A stretch of DNA of 64,000 nucleotides from assembly GCF_904849725.1 (NCBI RefSeq), contig NC_058523.1, positions 173,272,689 to 173,336,688 on the forward strand, written 5' to 3'. Position numbers and translations under genes: made by a program. Of the stretch, positions 10,800 through 21,906 are shown in pieces. Under the pieces are notes generated by a model, which was not told the DNA's origin, did not search any database, and was given only the letters and a program-made list of their open reading frames with translations. Each line of letters opens with the position of its first letter. The first letter of the stretch is position 1. This stretch comes from Hordeum vulgare subsp. vulgare. Taxonomy: Eukaryota; Streptophyta; Magnoliopsida; Poales; Poaceae.

Positions 10800-11310
10800 T
10801 TTACGTACTTCAAATTCTTCGTCAGAGATGCCCCGCCCAGAGGTCGAGAGGTGAATGAACTCGCATACATAGAATGCACATTTTTCAGTCCAACCTACCT
10901 GATACAAGCACTTTACGAGAATATATAGAGTTCAATCAAACTGGTAAGCAAGCATGGTAATGATATATTGATGAAAATTTGAATCAATTAGAGATGCGCG
11001 GAACTAGCTAGCTAGTACTACTTACTAGGGGTGCCTAAATTGCAACTCTTTGGTTATATCGCGAACCTTATTCGTGAACTTCTTCCAAATCCAGCCAGGC
11101 AAACAAGATGATTACTAGATATCAGGAAATTAATGAAAGTTGCATGTCGGTATGTTCCCGGTATTGAGTGAACTGACTTCTTGAGCATTGAAGTCATGTT
11201 CGCATAATCCTCGGGATCTTTACGTCTCGAGTCTAAGACACTTACTTTTCCCGCGTCAAGCTTAATGGCTAGCAGAATCCAGTGGTAACTGCGCACACAT
11301 ATATAAATCA
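10800..11310 (-). pseudogene. ULP1-like cysteine protease domain of the CACTA-1 gene
   Basis: ULP1/SENP proteases remove SUMO from proteins. The segment at 11054-11314 shows SYHWILLAIKL and then KVSVLDSRRKD: the catalytic His (11282-11284) in HW and the Asp (11231-11233) in LDS. Further along the minus strand, beyond an intron, CAFYVCEFIHLSTSGRG follows; the first Cys (10878-10880) aligns with the nucleophile of the family's CGxYVCEF motif, although the following Gly is Ala. All three triad residues can therefore be seen, but the coding frame is broken upstream. Exon borders were not fixed. Confidence 0.72.
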
Positions 11311-12228
11311 TCAATTACAGTTACTAATTAACCTCGAGTAAGAGAAACCCAGTATACAGAGAAGACAGCAACACTCACTTGAAGTTGTAAGGAAAGAGTA
11401 TTTCCCTTTTGTTTTGGTTTGCAAGCCACGAATTTAGCAACTTAACCTCGGTCTCTTTGGTTTCATTTCGTATCGACAATACATTTACCGATTCTAGGCT
11501 AATGAACCTAATGTCGAAGATTCCTGCTTTTTTTAATTCGAGGATCTTCAGTCTGCATAATATATATAGTGAGGATAATTATAGATACATGCAATGAACA
11601 AGCTGAGCTAGAGACTTAACTATATAAGTAATACTTACAAACAGTACGAAGTCAGGATTTGTTTGTCGAGGGCCAGGTCATTGTATAACTGAAATAACTC
11701 CTCAAATTCAATAAGCACCACTGAAGCTCCAATGAATTCGTGATCTTTGTTCACTCTCATATACACAGTCGTTTTCTCCGTGAAGATGTTCATGTACTAC
11801 TCATGCAATTCATGCATCCTCGGTGTTAGACGAGGATGACGAGGTTTGACGAGAGGCTCCCTGAGCACGAATTTATATCGTTCTTCGTTTGTTACCTAAG
11901 CCATCTTAAAAATTACTGAATCGTTCACGTAATCACCAGGATTGGTACCGGGCAGCAACCCCGATTCATTAGCAACGGCGCTATCGCTAGACACCTTGAC
12001 CGGGGTGGACGATTGCTTCTTCTGTTGGCCAAGATGGGGCATTGTTTTCCCACTTCTTTGTTTTGCTAACATTACATCACTGCTAGCCGCCAGAGCCGCG
12101 GCGGAGTCTGTCTTCCGCTTGAGAGAAGGAGGAGGATGCAGCATCTTTCTTACTTGTCCAATTTTCGGCGGAGCTGCGACGACGCCTGTCTTTCGTTGTT
12201 GTGGAGCAGGAGGACTACTCCGACTCGC

Positions 12229-13056
12229 CTAAGGAGGAGACAAAGGAGGAGGAGTGCTTTGACATGCTAGAGGAGGAGCTGAAGAAGGAGGCGGAATGCT
12301 CCGACGCGCAGGAGGAGGAGCCAAAGAAGGAGGCGGACTGCTCCGACGCGCTGGAGGAGAAGCCGAAGAAGGAGGCGGAGTGCTCCGACGCGTTGGAGGA
12401 TTAGGAGCCGAAGGAGGAGGACTGTTGCGATGCGCTGGAGGAGGAGCCGAAGAAGGAGGCGGAGTGCTCCGATGTGCCGGAGGAGGAGCCGAAGAAGGAG
12501 CCGGACTGCTCCGATGGGCCGGAGTAGGAGTCGAAGAAGGAGGCGGAGTGCCCTGACGCGCCAGAGGAGGAGCCGAAGAAGAAGGCGAAGTGCCCTCACA
12601 TGTCGGAGGAGCCAGAGTGCCCTGATCATTCGACGGAGGAGGATGAGGAGTGCCCTGATCAGTCGCCGGAGGAGGATGAGGAGTGCCGTGGTCACTCGCC
12701 GGAGGAGGAGGAAGAGGCGTACAGTTTGGAAGATTGATGTACTCCTTTGGCCATAGACATGTACTCCTCAAAGCATGAACGAGCTTATTATTCTCATCTT
12801 CACCTGTAGGGTGGTCAAGCTCGAGCTGCTCAAAATCCTTATTTACTTCATCCACCATCACAAGGGCATAACCACGTGGAATCGGACGGCAGTGAAAAGT
12901 TCCGTTGGATTGAGGAGGTGCCACAATGCCGATAGGAGCCTTGAAAGTAAGGTTCCGGCATTTCGTCAAAATCTCGCAAGGTTGAGACTCCGTGATAGTA
13001 TCCACGGGGTAGCTAGGAGCCGTGAAGTCAGGGTGAATGAGCTCCGTGGAAGCCAT
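12229..13056 (-). pseudogene. DUF8039-like domain plus proline-rich repeat region of the CACTA-1 gene
   Basis: An open segment of 275 codons. Residues 25-85 (PCEILTKCRNLTFKAPIGIV, then HCRPIPRGYALVMVD) resemble the DUF8039 domain found in many grass transposon proteins. From about residue 110 it becomes a proline/serine/histidine-rich repeat with 13-14-residue units of the type STPPPSSAPPPAHR, repeated about eight times. This part is probably a flexible linker between the DUF8039 and protease domains. The segment itself has no internal stop although flanking exons do, as expected where the repeat lacks stop-prone codons. Confidence 0.7.
12240..12720. repeat. GAGGAG-rich minisatellite, about 39-42 bp period
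   Basis: On the plus strand the unit is of the form GAAGAAGGAGGCGGAGTGCT followed by CCGACGCGC plus GGAGGAG, in about eight to ten imperfect copies. It encodes the proline-rich linker on the minus strand. Long open frames on other strands here (arginine- or leucine-rich) are by-products of this composition. Confidence 0.9.
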
Positions 13057-13471
13057 GCTGCTTCTCCACTGAGATGGCTCGGTAAATTATGGGGTAATTT
13101 CATGCCGCTGAGATGGTTGGTCGACAGCTCACTCGCTCTAAAGTTCCTCTAGAATTTGTAGTCTTGCATTGATCTTCTGCATGTCGCTTAGCTCTGCTTT
13201 CCTCTTTCTCTCTCAGCTTCTGTAACCGGCTACACCCGAAAACCCAACCTTCCACAGAACGGAGCCTGGTGTGCCTCGTATTCATCTAGGGTGCACATCA
13301 TTCCCTAGGGCCTCAGCCAGCTCCTCCTTCTCCCTTTCTGGAAAGAACGCCCCTTCCTACGATGTGGTGATACACTGCTGAAGCTTGTTGAGGGGTGTTG
13401 CAGGTTGCTCATCCGTCCAACGAAACTCCCCTGTTTTAGGGTCCAAAGTCCCCCCAACTCCAAGAACCAAT

Positions 13472-13870
13472 TCATTGAACGGTCAGGCCAGTTCGATGTC
13501 TGTGTTGGACCCCTTTAGCAATCAGGTCTTTCTCAGCTTTGTCCCACAACAGACGGCCTTTGAGGTAGCCACCTAACCCTGTGTGATGGTGATACTGCTT
13601 CTTTGGAGCATTGTTCTTGTTTCTCTCTAACACTTCCTTACTCTTGTCCGATGACTTGTAGGCCACAAATGCGGGACATTGATCTCTAATCTTCTCAAAT
13701 TGGCCGACGAATTCTGGAGTCTTCCCTTTGTCGACATACTTTAATTTCAACTCTTTCTTCCACCTCCTGAATAGTTCTGCCATCTTCTTAAGAGCACACG
13801 CCTTGACCAGTGGCTCTATAACTTGCTTATTCGGATCCTCCTTTGACGGTAGGGTGAAATTTTCCTTCAA
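13472..13870 (-). pseudogene. Transposase_24 (Ptta/En/Spm) domain of the CACTA-1 gene
   Basis: A 132-codon open segment with features of the plant Ptta/En/Spm transposase family: MAELFRRWKKELKLKY, FVGQFEKIRDQCPAFVAYK, and GLGGYLKGRLLWDKAEKDL near the C-terminus. The domain is found in the TnpA-like protein of plant CACTA elements, which binds the subterminal repeats. It lies between the N-terminal exon and the DUF8039-like exon in the same strand order. Confidence 0.78.
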
Positions 13871-13993
13871 CGCGGTCCAAAGATCATCTTTATGCCTATC
13901 GGTGACATAATCACCTTCTGGGATGTTGTCGCCCTTAGGCTTATTCCATTGCTTGATGCTGATCGAGATGTTGTCCTTGATAATAGCTCCGCA

Positions 13994-14440
13994 CTAAGAA
14001 GAAAATGTGTCCCTGGTCCGCTTGGGTTCAATCGGTTGGCCATCGTTCGACAGTTCTGTCATCGTGAACTTTTGATGCTTGCCCAACCTTCTCGTCGGGC
14101 CTCGTCTCGTTACTGAAGTTTTGCTCGATCCGGACTTTTGAATAGAACCCTCCTCCTTTCGGTCACCAGAGTCGTCATCATGGTCTACTTCCTCCGGGAT
14201 TCGGTAGTCACCGAGTCCTTCCTCCTCCATGGTTCGATCACCGAAGCCATCATGATAATGTCCTTCCTTCGGGATTTGGTAATCACCGAGTTCGCTGAGC
14301 AAAAATTCGACATTACTACCGTAGTCGTGGATTATATCCCCCAAAATGTCTTCTTTTTCCATGTCTCTTGGAATATCCATTGTTTGGGCAAATATTTCAA
14401 TGTGGGGGAACCCCTTATACATAATCCCAAATATTAACAT
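13994..14440 (-). pseudogene. N-terminal acidic exon of the CACTA-1 TnpA-like gene
   Basis: A 148-codon segment with an Asp/Glu-rich stretch containing a short internal repeat (LGDYQIPKE..., LGDYRIPEE...) followed by a basic patch (TRRGPTRRLGKHQKF). This arrangement before a Transposase_24 domain is typical of grass CACTA TnpA-like proteins. The true start is uncertain because upstream sequence is AT-rich and duplicated. Confidence 0.65.
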
Positions 14441-15119
14441 AAAAACTTAATTTGTAACTTAATCTAATCTAAATATTTTTATAATATTTATAACTTTATT
14501 TGCTATTGAAACTGAATCTAATCTAAATATTTTTATAATTTTTATAACTTGTGTCACATTGGGGAGTTCGAAAATGTACCCAACATATTCTAATATGACT
14601 GTAATACAAACACATGGATCCGCAATTAGACTATGTATTCTCACACACATAGGTTAGCAAATAGGGAGATGGAGATATCGATGGACGTGGTACCGGTGCA
14701 TCGACGGGCCATGACGGCGGGCGTCAGAACAACGACGGGCGACGGGCGACGATGACGGAGGCGATGGGCTTGGGGGCGATGGGGACGGCGATGATGATGA
14801 TGGCGATGGGCTCGGGGGCGACGGGGATGACGGGCGGCAAAGATGACGACGATGTGCTGGGGGACGACGACGACGGTGATGGGCTCGGGGACGACGATGG
14901 GCTCGGGGGTGACGGGGACAGCGATGGTGACGATGACGGGCTCAGGAGCGATGGCGGGCTCGGGAGCAACGGCGACGGCGATAGGCTCGGGGCGACGACG
15001 GGCTCGTGAGCGACGGAGACGGCGACGACGGGCTCATGGTGGAGGCGCGGGCTGGCAGCGACTAGCTCGGGTGCGAATGCGACGAAGAGAGAATGGGTGA
15101 ATGGAAGTTGGTGGAAATT
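14441..15119. other. Upstream region of the TnpA-like gene: AT-rich duplication and a GATGGGCTCGGGGG low-complexity tract
   Basis: 14460-14575 holds two copies of a TCTAATCTAAATATTTTTAT unit about 57 bp apart. 14750-15035 is a tract of imperfect GATGGGCTCGGGGGCGACGG units. Open frames here are Asp/Gly-, Pro/Ser- or Met/Gly-rich on three frames at once and have no family resemblance. It may be the 5' leader of the minus-strand gene. Confidence 0.55.
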
Positions 15120-15430
15120 TCGAGAACTCCTGCAATATACGAACACCTTTGTTTCGGTTGGTGGCCCAAACCGGGACCCAAGCACACCTTTAGTCCTGGG
15201 TTGTTACACCAACCGGGACTAAAGGTCAATTTCGACAACTCCCGCACTATATGCTAAACCTTTCGTTTCGGTTTGTGGCACCAACTGGGACCAAAGCCAA
15301 ACCTTTCGTTTCGGTTTGTGGCACCAACCGGGACGAAAGCCACACTTCCGCTAGCCCAAAAGGGCGGGAAGAAGAGTACTTTCGTAACGGTTGGTGGCTA
15401 GAACCGGGACAAAAGGTCCGTCGTCCCATT
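15120..15430. repeat. Internal cluster of CACTA terminal-type repeats
   Basis: Motifs of the type TTTCGTTTCGGTTTGTGGCA followed by CCAACCGGGAC and inverted CCAACCGGGACTAAAG occur at least five times here. They are the same kind of motif found at the two ends of CACTA-1. The cluster lies upstream (minus strand) of the TnpA-like gene, just as the right terminal cluster lies upstream of TNP2. Confidence 0.75.
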
Positions 15431-15439
15431 TGATATTTT

Positions 15440-17300
15440 CCATACATTTACTATTTTTGTTTTGAGCTAAATCACCCTTAAATTGAAAAGCACTACAAAT
15501 GAACTCTGAAAATGTTGAAAGTTGGCATGGTATAATCATTCCACGCACATAGCATGTGCTAAAAAGTTTAGAGGGTTGCGGCAAAAACTGGAAGCACATC
15601 GTGTACAAAAGAGATAATCACTTTCGAAGTATAAGGGTTTCGTAGGAGAACTCATCTGTTACAAAGAGGTTTCATTTTTTGAACTTATTTGAACTCAAGA
15701 CTTTTTTTGTTCAAAATACACCATTCAAAGACACATCATCAACTTTCAACTATTACCGATTTCATCTGGTATTCTTCATGCATTTACTGATTTTTTTGAC
15801 CTAATGACCCTTAAATTGAAAAGCACTACGAATGAACTCTGAAAATGTTGAAAGTTGGCATGGTATAAGCATTTCACCCACATAGCTTGTGCTAAAAAGT
15901 AGAGAGGGTTGCGGCAAAAACTGGATGCACTTCGTGTACAAAATGGACAATCTCTTTCGAAGTATCACAGTTTCATACGAGAACTCATCTGTTACAAAGG
16001 GGTTTCATTTTTTGAACTTATTTGAATTCAAGACTTTTTGTGTGTTAAAAATGCACCATTCAAAGACGCATCATCAATTTTCAACTATTTCTGACTTCAT
16101 TTGGTATTTTTCATGCATTTAGTGAATTATTTTTGAGCTAAATGACCCTTAAATTGAAAAGCACTACAAATGAACTCTGAAAATGTTGAAAGTTGGCATG
16201 ATATCATCGTTTCACCCACATAGAATGTGCTTTAAAGTTGAGAGTGTTGCAGCAAAAACTGGATGCACTTCATGTATAAAACGGGCAATCTCTTTCAAAG
16301 TATCAGGGTTTCATACGGGAACTCATATGTTACAAAGGGGTTTCATTTTTTTAACTTATTTGAACTCAAGACTTTTTGTGTGTTCAAAATACACCATTCA
16401 AAGACACATCATCAATTTTTAACTATTTCTGACTTCATTTGGTATTTTTCATGCATTTACTGATTTTTTGAGCTAAATGACCCTTAAATTGAAAAGCACT
16501 ACAAATGAACTCTGAAAATGTTGAAAGTTAGCATGGTATCGTCATTTCACCCACATGTGCTTTAAAGTTGGGAGGGTTGCGGCTAAAACTGGATGCACTT
16601 TGTGTACAAAACGGACAATCTCTTTCAAAGTATATATCAGGATTTCATACGAGAACTCATCTGTTACAAACGGGTTTCATTTTTTTGAACTTATTTGAAC
16701 TCAAGACTTTTGGTGTGTTCAAAATGCACCATTCACAGACACATCATCATTTTTTACTATTTCTGACTTCATTTGGTATTTTTCAAGCATTTACTGATTT
16801 TTTAGCTAAATGTCTCTGAAATTGAAAAAGCACTACAAATGAACTCTGAAAATGTTGAAAGTTGGCATGGTATCATAATTTCACCCATATAGCATGTGCT
16901 CTAAAGTTGAAAGGGTTGCGGCAAAAACTGTATGCACTTCGTGTATAAAACGGACAATCTGTTTCGAAGTATCAGGGTTTCATACGAGAACTCATCTGTT
17001 ACAAAGGGGTTTCATTTTTTTGACATTATTTGAACTCGAGACTTTTTGTGTGTTCAAAAGGGGTTTCAAAGACACATCATTAATTTTTAACTATTTCTGA
17101 CTTCATTTTGTATTTTTCATGCATTTACTGATTTTTTTTAGCTAAATGACCCCTTGAATTGAAAAGCACTACAAATGAACTCTGAAAATGTTGAAAGTTG
17201 GCATGTATGATCATTTAACCCACATAGCATGTGCGTTCAAGTTGAGAGGGTTGCAGCAAAAACTGGAAGCACATATTGTACAAAACGGACAATCTCTTTC
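15440..17300. repeat. 335-bp tandem repeat array, about 5.5 copies
   Basis: Each unit contains AAATTGAAAAGCACTAC, then GTTGAAAGTTGGCATG, GGTTGCGGCAAAAACTGGA and GTTACAAAGGGGTTTCATTT. The first motif occurs at about 15480, 15813, 16151, 16486, 16819 and 17156, giving a spacing of 333-338 bp. Copies differ at several per cent of sites and by small indels. Short ORFs inside copies are not conserved between units. The array directly abuts the truncated TNP2 coding sequence. Confidence 0.95.
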
Positions 17301-17317
17301 TTACGTACTTTTATGTA

Positions 17318-17580
17318 CTATTGCATCAACTCGGCATGCTTTTTCTTTCTGAACAAACGTTTCAACCGTGGTATTATATGAGCATAACACATCACCTTGG
17401 AAGGAACCATCTTCCTGGTGTGCTGGCCCGCAACATCACCATGGTCATCTCTTTTGATCTTATATCGCAATGCGCCGCATACCGGGCATGCGTTCAAATC
17501 CTCGTACAAACCGCGGTAGAGGATACAGTCACTAGGGCATTCATATATCTTCTGCACCTCCAATCCTAGAGGGCATAGAA
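17318..17580 (-). pseudogene. TNP2: TNP2 transposase fragment (zinc-ribbon-like region), separated from its N-terminus by a Gypsy insertion
   Basis: The frame reads EVQKIYECPSDCILYRG, then LYEDLNACPVCGALRYK and IIPRLKRLFRKKKHAEL, the conserved block of CACTA TNP2 transposases preceding the catalytic region. It continues the frame of the N-terminal part at 38114-38730 once the Gypsy element and one TSD copy are ignored. It stops at HAELMQ, where family members continue for several hundred residues; the 335-bp array starts there. The Transposase_21 catalytic core is absent. Confidence 0.85.
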
Positions 17581-17585
17581 CCTTC

Positions 17586-20500
17586 TATTGACACACGAAC
17601 ACGTCACGTGTACCCTCGACGCCGGGGGTGATGCACCACAGCTCATGTCGAAGGAGACCCGACCGAGAGCGCGATACGCAAGACACCCGGCGGGTGCTTT
17701 TTAGGACCCGAAACCCCACACGCCCGGGAGGGACCCCGTCAGGGAGTGCGGCGTCTATGGGCTGCCCTAGGTCGACTCACTCGCCCCTAGGGACTCGGGA
17801 TTCGTAGCTCTCAAACTTGAAGAAAAGTGAAGAACGAGAGATGAAAATGATGGGAGGATAAAACGTAGATGAAAAAGTAGTATATTGATATTTCGATTGT
17901 GTGTTGTTCAATCGCCCGTCACCCCAACATATATAAGAGGCGGCTAGACTTCCCGTACAAGCAAAGGATTCATCTAGGCTTTTGTTACAAGAAAACTACA
18001 GCAAATCACGTCCTAGAGTGCTGGTTCTAGGCTAACTCGGATTCAGCCCAAATTAGGCCCAATCTTATGTCTTGTTCCTTACATGGGCTGTGACCTCCGA
18101 TTGAGACGATTTATATGTCCAAATCGACCGTCTTGACGGTACGAACAACTCTTATGTTGATCACTTTTCTAAATAAGGTCATCTTGAATACTCCACGAAG
18201 TCATCTTCAACTTCTAATCGGCCTCGGTCATATAGTAGACTGGACCGTCCGAGTGATGTAGCATCCCTTCAGGCTGTGTAGTACCTCAGATTATAATGAA
18301 AATAAAAGCAGAGTCGACCATTTCAACGTTACAAACAACTTTCGTGTTGAAATTTTTTCCATCCGAGGCCATCTAGATGACCACACATGCCAATCTCTAC
18401 CTTTTAGTCGGTCGGATTCGGAGCCCCTTTTAGTCGGTCGAGTGATTTTCACTCGGTCAACAATTTTCACTCGGACAACCATTTTCACTCTGAATCCATG
18501 TCTCCTTGACCAAAATTTCACTCGTATTTGGAAACTTTTCACTCGGTCATTGATACGTCTCAAACGTATCTATAATTTTTGATGGTTTCACGCTGTTATC
18601 TTGTCATCTTTGGATGTTTTATGTACCTTTCTTATCTTTTTGGGACTAACTTATTAATTCAATGCCAAGTGCCAGTTCCTGTTTTTTCTGTGTTTTGACT
18701 CTTTTCAGATCTGATTTTGGAACGGAGTCCAAACAGAATAAAAACCCCGAAATGATTTTTTCCCAAACGGAAGAAGATCAGGGGGCCTTTGGGCCAAGCC
18801 AGGTGGGCTCCAGGGAGCCCACAAGCCCCCACTCCGCCACAAGGGGGGAGGCGGCAGTGTCAGGGCTTGTGGCCTCCCTGGCCACCCCCTGACCTAAATC
18901 CTTGGCCTATATATTCCCAAGTATTCAGCAAAAAATGAGGGGTGCCTCGAAAATACTTTTCCCCCGCCGCAAGCTTTCGTTTCCGTGAGATCTCATCTGG
19001 AGACCCTTCCCGGCGCCCTGCCGGAGGGGACTTTGGAGTTGGAGGGCTTCTTCATCATCATCATCGCCCCTCCATTGACTCGTGAGTAGTTCACTTCAGA
19101 CCTATGGGTCCGTAGTTAGTAGCTAGATGGCTTCTTCTCTATCTTGAATCTTCAATACAAAGTTCTCCATGATCTTCATGGAGATCTATCCGATGTAATC
19201 TTCTTTGGCGGTATGTTTGTCGAGATCCGATGAATTGTGGATTTGTGATCAGATTATCTATGATATATATTTGAGTCTTTGCTGATTTCTTATATGCATG
19301 ATTTGATATCCTTGTAAGTCTCTCCGAGTCTTGGGTTTTCTTTGGCCAACTAGATCTATGATTCTTGCAATGGGAGAAGTGCTTGGTTTTGGGTTCTACC
19401 ATGTGGTGACCTTTCCCAGTGATTGTAGGGGCAGCAAGGCACACATCAAGTAGTTGCCATCAAGGGTAAAAAGATGTGGTTTTTATCATTGGTTTGAGAT
19501 TATCCCTCTACATCATGTCATCTTGCTTAAGGCGTTACTCTGTTCTTATTGACTTAATACACTAGGTGCATGCTGGATAGCGGTCGACATGTGGAGTAAT
19601 AGTAGTAGATGCAGAAAGTATCGGTCTACTTGTTTTGGACGTGATGCCTATAGATATAGTCATTGCATAGATATCGTCACGACTTTGCGCGGTTCTATCA
19701 ATTGCTCGACCGTAATTTGTTCACCCACCATCTACTTGCTTTCATGAGAGAAGCCACTAGTAAACACTACGTCCCCCGGGTCTATTCACATCCATCGTTT
19801 ACACCTCCGCTTTTACTTTGCTTTGTTACTTTGATGCTTTTAGTTCTCACTTGGAAAAGAATCTATAAGGGATTGACAACCCCTTCATAGCGTTGGGAGC
19901 AAGCTTTTGTGTTTGTGCAGGATCTTGAGATAATCCTCCACTGGATTGATACCTTGGTTCTCAAACTGAGGGAAATACTTACCATCGCTACGCTACATCA
20001 CCCTTTCCTCTTCGAGGGAACACCAACGCAAGGCTCCAAGGCCACGGGGGAAATCCTTTGCATACTTTCCTAGGAAGTCCCTTAAGGCGTAGCCACAGCA
20101 GAAGGATCAAGCCAAGTATTCTCCCGTCGACGTGCCTATTGCTGGCGCCATTGGAAGGTCTTTTGTTACAGTAGCAGTCATCAAGCCTTCACTTGGATAG
20201 CTATACTTTCACTCGGAACTCATGTATCTCACCCAAGTTCCACTCGTGTTTAGAAACTTTTCACTCGGATGAAAAACTCCACTCGGATGGCAAACTTTCT
20301 GCTCGGATGGCAAATTCCGCTCCGATGACGACTCCACTCGGATGACAAACTTTTCACTCGGATCTGTGAGTGAAACTTCAGCCTGATCTTGTTTTGTCCC
20401 TTCAGGTCGCACACGAACTTGGATTGAGACAAAATATATATCAAAATTGATCGACCCGACGAGGAGAACACAATTCCCTTTGAATATTTTTCCATGTGAG

Positions 20501-20714
20501 GCTGTCTTGTTGGCTTAATAGGCCGAAAAGTACTCTGAATATGAAATCTCAGCATTTGGAACACAGTTTCGGCCTTCAATATCAGATTGGCCAGCGATGA
20601 CCCAAACTACAAAAATATTCATGTCAACACCACACAACTTTTTCATGTGGAGCACTTCTTTCTTTGAATCCATGTTAATAAGATTTTCTTCCGTGCCAAA
20701 ATGTGGTGTCAACA
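17586..20714 (-). mobile_element. 3' LTR of Tat-1, interrupted by a solo LTR
   Basis: The minus strand starts TGTTGACACCAC at 20714 and ends near TGTCAATA at 17586. Excluding the insertion it is about 1.5 kb and co-linear with the 5' LTR at 36558-38108. Both copies carry a series of CACTCGGATGGCAAA-type short repeats (20270-20360; 37640-37745). Confidence 0.88.
18551..20176 (+). mobile_element. Solo LTR of the TGATACGTCTC family
   Basis: The 1,626-bp LTR begins TGATACGTCTCAAACGTATC and ends GTTACAGTAGCA. It is flanked by GTCAT at 18546-18550 and 20177-20181. The sister LTR of the host element has the uninterrupted site with one GTCAT (around 37557), which proves the insertion boundaries. No internal region remains, so it arose by recombination between the two LTRs of a former full element. 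It belongs to the same broad family as the LTR at 39245-40669, probably an Athila-type Gypsy lineage, though I am not sure of the name. Confidence 0.93.
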
Positions 20715-20730
20715 CATGCCCCCTTGTTTT
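20715..20730 (-). promoter_or_regulatory. Polypurine tract of Tat-1
   Basis: On the minus strand, AAAAACAAGGGGGCATG lies directly before the TG of the 3' LTR. This is the expected place and composition for the primer of plus-strand DNA synthesis. Confidence 0.7.
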
Positions 20731-20883
20731 TCGCCAAAGTTTGTGTGCCGAAAAATAACTTGCACATGTCTATTCTCACGATGATGTCAACAGTCCATCG
20801 GCCATCTATATTTCCCAAAGCGATAATAATGTACCGGCCATATTTATGCTAAGGGCCATAATCACATATCGGCCATTTCCTAC

Positions 20884-21648
20884 TCAAGCTTCTTGCCATA
20901 CACTCGGATGATATTTTTTTAGATATTTACCATCGAGGGCTCGAGGTAGCATTGTCCCTTGAATTGATTCCACCAAATATGAATTTCCAGGAACTATTCT
21001 CGTAATCCTATAAGGGCCTTCCCAGTTCGGAGACCACTTCCCGAACTTTCTATCTCTTGAACCAATCGGTAGGATCACTTTCCACACGAGATCACAAACT
21101 TGGAAATTATTCAATTTGACCCTTTTATTGTAAGCTCTGGCCACTATTAACTTCACCTTTTCTATGGCCTTTAAAGCAACTAATCTTTTATCGGCCACTT
21201 CATCAATATTGTCCATCATTAAATTATAAAAGTCTACGACCAATAAATCATGTTGTTTGGCTATCCGCGAAGCACTCAAATTTACTTCAATCGGTAAAAC
21301 AGCTTCTTGACCATATACTAGCTCAAAAGGGGTTACCTTTGTAGCACCGTGCTTCGATATTCCTTGTGCCCACAAAGCCTCAGATAGAAACTCATGCCAT
21401 CTCCTTGGATTATCCTCAATTTTGTTTTTGATGAGCTTGATCAATGTTTTATTGCTAGATTCAGCTTGTCCATTAGCTTGGGCATAATATGGAGAGGAAT
21501 TGAGCATCTTTATCTTATAAGACTCGGCAAATTCTTTAACTTGATGGGTCATAAAAGACGAACCTTGATCTGTAGTTAAAGTTTGCGGAATACCGAATCT
21601 GTGAATAATGTGCTTAGTTATGAATTGAATCACCTCCGTATCTCTCAT
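20884..21648 (-). pseudogene. Tat-1 integrase, catalytic half and C-terminus
   Basis: A 254-codon open segment. TTDQGSSF contains the second catalytic Asp (residue 27) and NGQAESSN the catalytic Glu (residue 63), giving the D-35-E spacing of retroelement integrases. The C-terminal part (WEGPYRITRIVPGNSYLV) is the usual Gypsy integrase tail. The first Asp and zinc finger lie upstream, beyond in-frame stops around 21650-21900. It ends at 20884, about 170 bp before the polypurine tract. Confidence 0.85.
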
Positions 21649-21906
21649 GTTCTTGAAAGGTACCGCTTGACACCACTTAGTGAAATAATCAGTCGCTACT
21701 AATACGAACCGATGCCCCTTTCAAGAATACGGGTGAATTTCTCCAATGAAGTACAAACCCCACCCCCGAAAAGGCCACGACTTGATAATAGGATGTAACA
21801 TAGCAGCAGGAGCCAACTGAATATCACCAAACTTTTGACAAGCCTCAGACCCTTTATAATACCAGAAGCAATCATTAATCATTGTCGGCCAATAAAATTC
21901 AGCACG

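Larger units (their letters stand above)
10644..14440 (-). pseudogene. CACTA-1 TnpA-like gene with ULP1-type protease C-terminus (whole locus)
   Basis: A multi-exon gene on the minus strand, second gene of the CACTA element. In order it has an acidic N-terminal exon (13994-14440), a Transposase_24 (Ptta/En/Spm) domain (13472-13870), a DUF8039-like domain with a long proline-rich repeat (12229-13056), a linker (11896-12144) and a ULP1-like cysteine protease domain (about 10800-11300). Several in-frame stops, such as one just after KMA at the end of the 11896-12144 segment, make it a pseudogene. CACTA-2 inserted downstream of it. Domain fusion of this kind is known in grass CACTA elements; its function in transposition is not established. 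Confidence 0.8.

Noticed and set aside
12267..12756. Leu/Arg-rich and Arg-rich ORFs in the GAGGAG repeat
   Set aside because: They are shadows of the proline-rich frame 12229-13056, created by the repeat.
14724..15185. Ser/Pro-rich minus-strand ORF and Asp/Gly-rich plus-strand ORFs
   Set aside because: They come from GATGGGCTCGGGGG-type repeats that are open in several frames at once; no domain is visible.
15440..17300. CRISPR-like reading of the regular repeats
   Set aside because: The units are 335-bp contiguous tandem repeats without short repeats and unique spacers, in a plant transposon.
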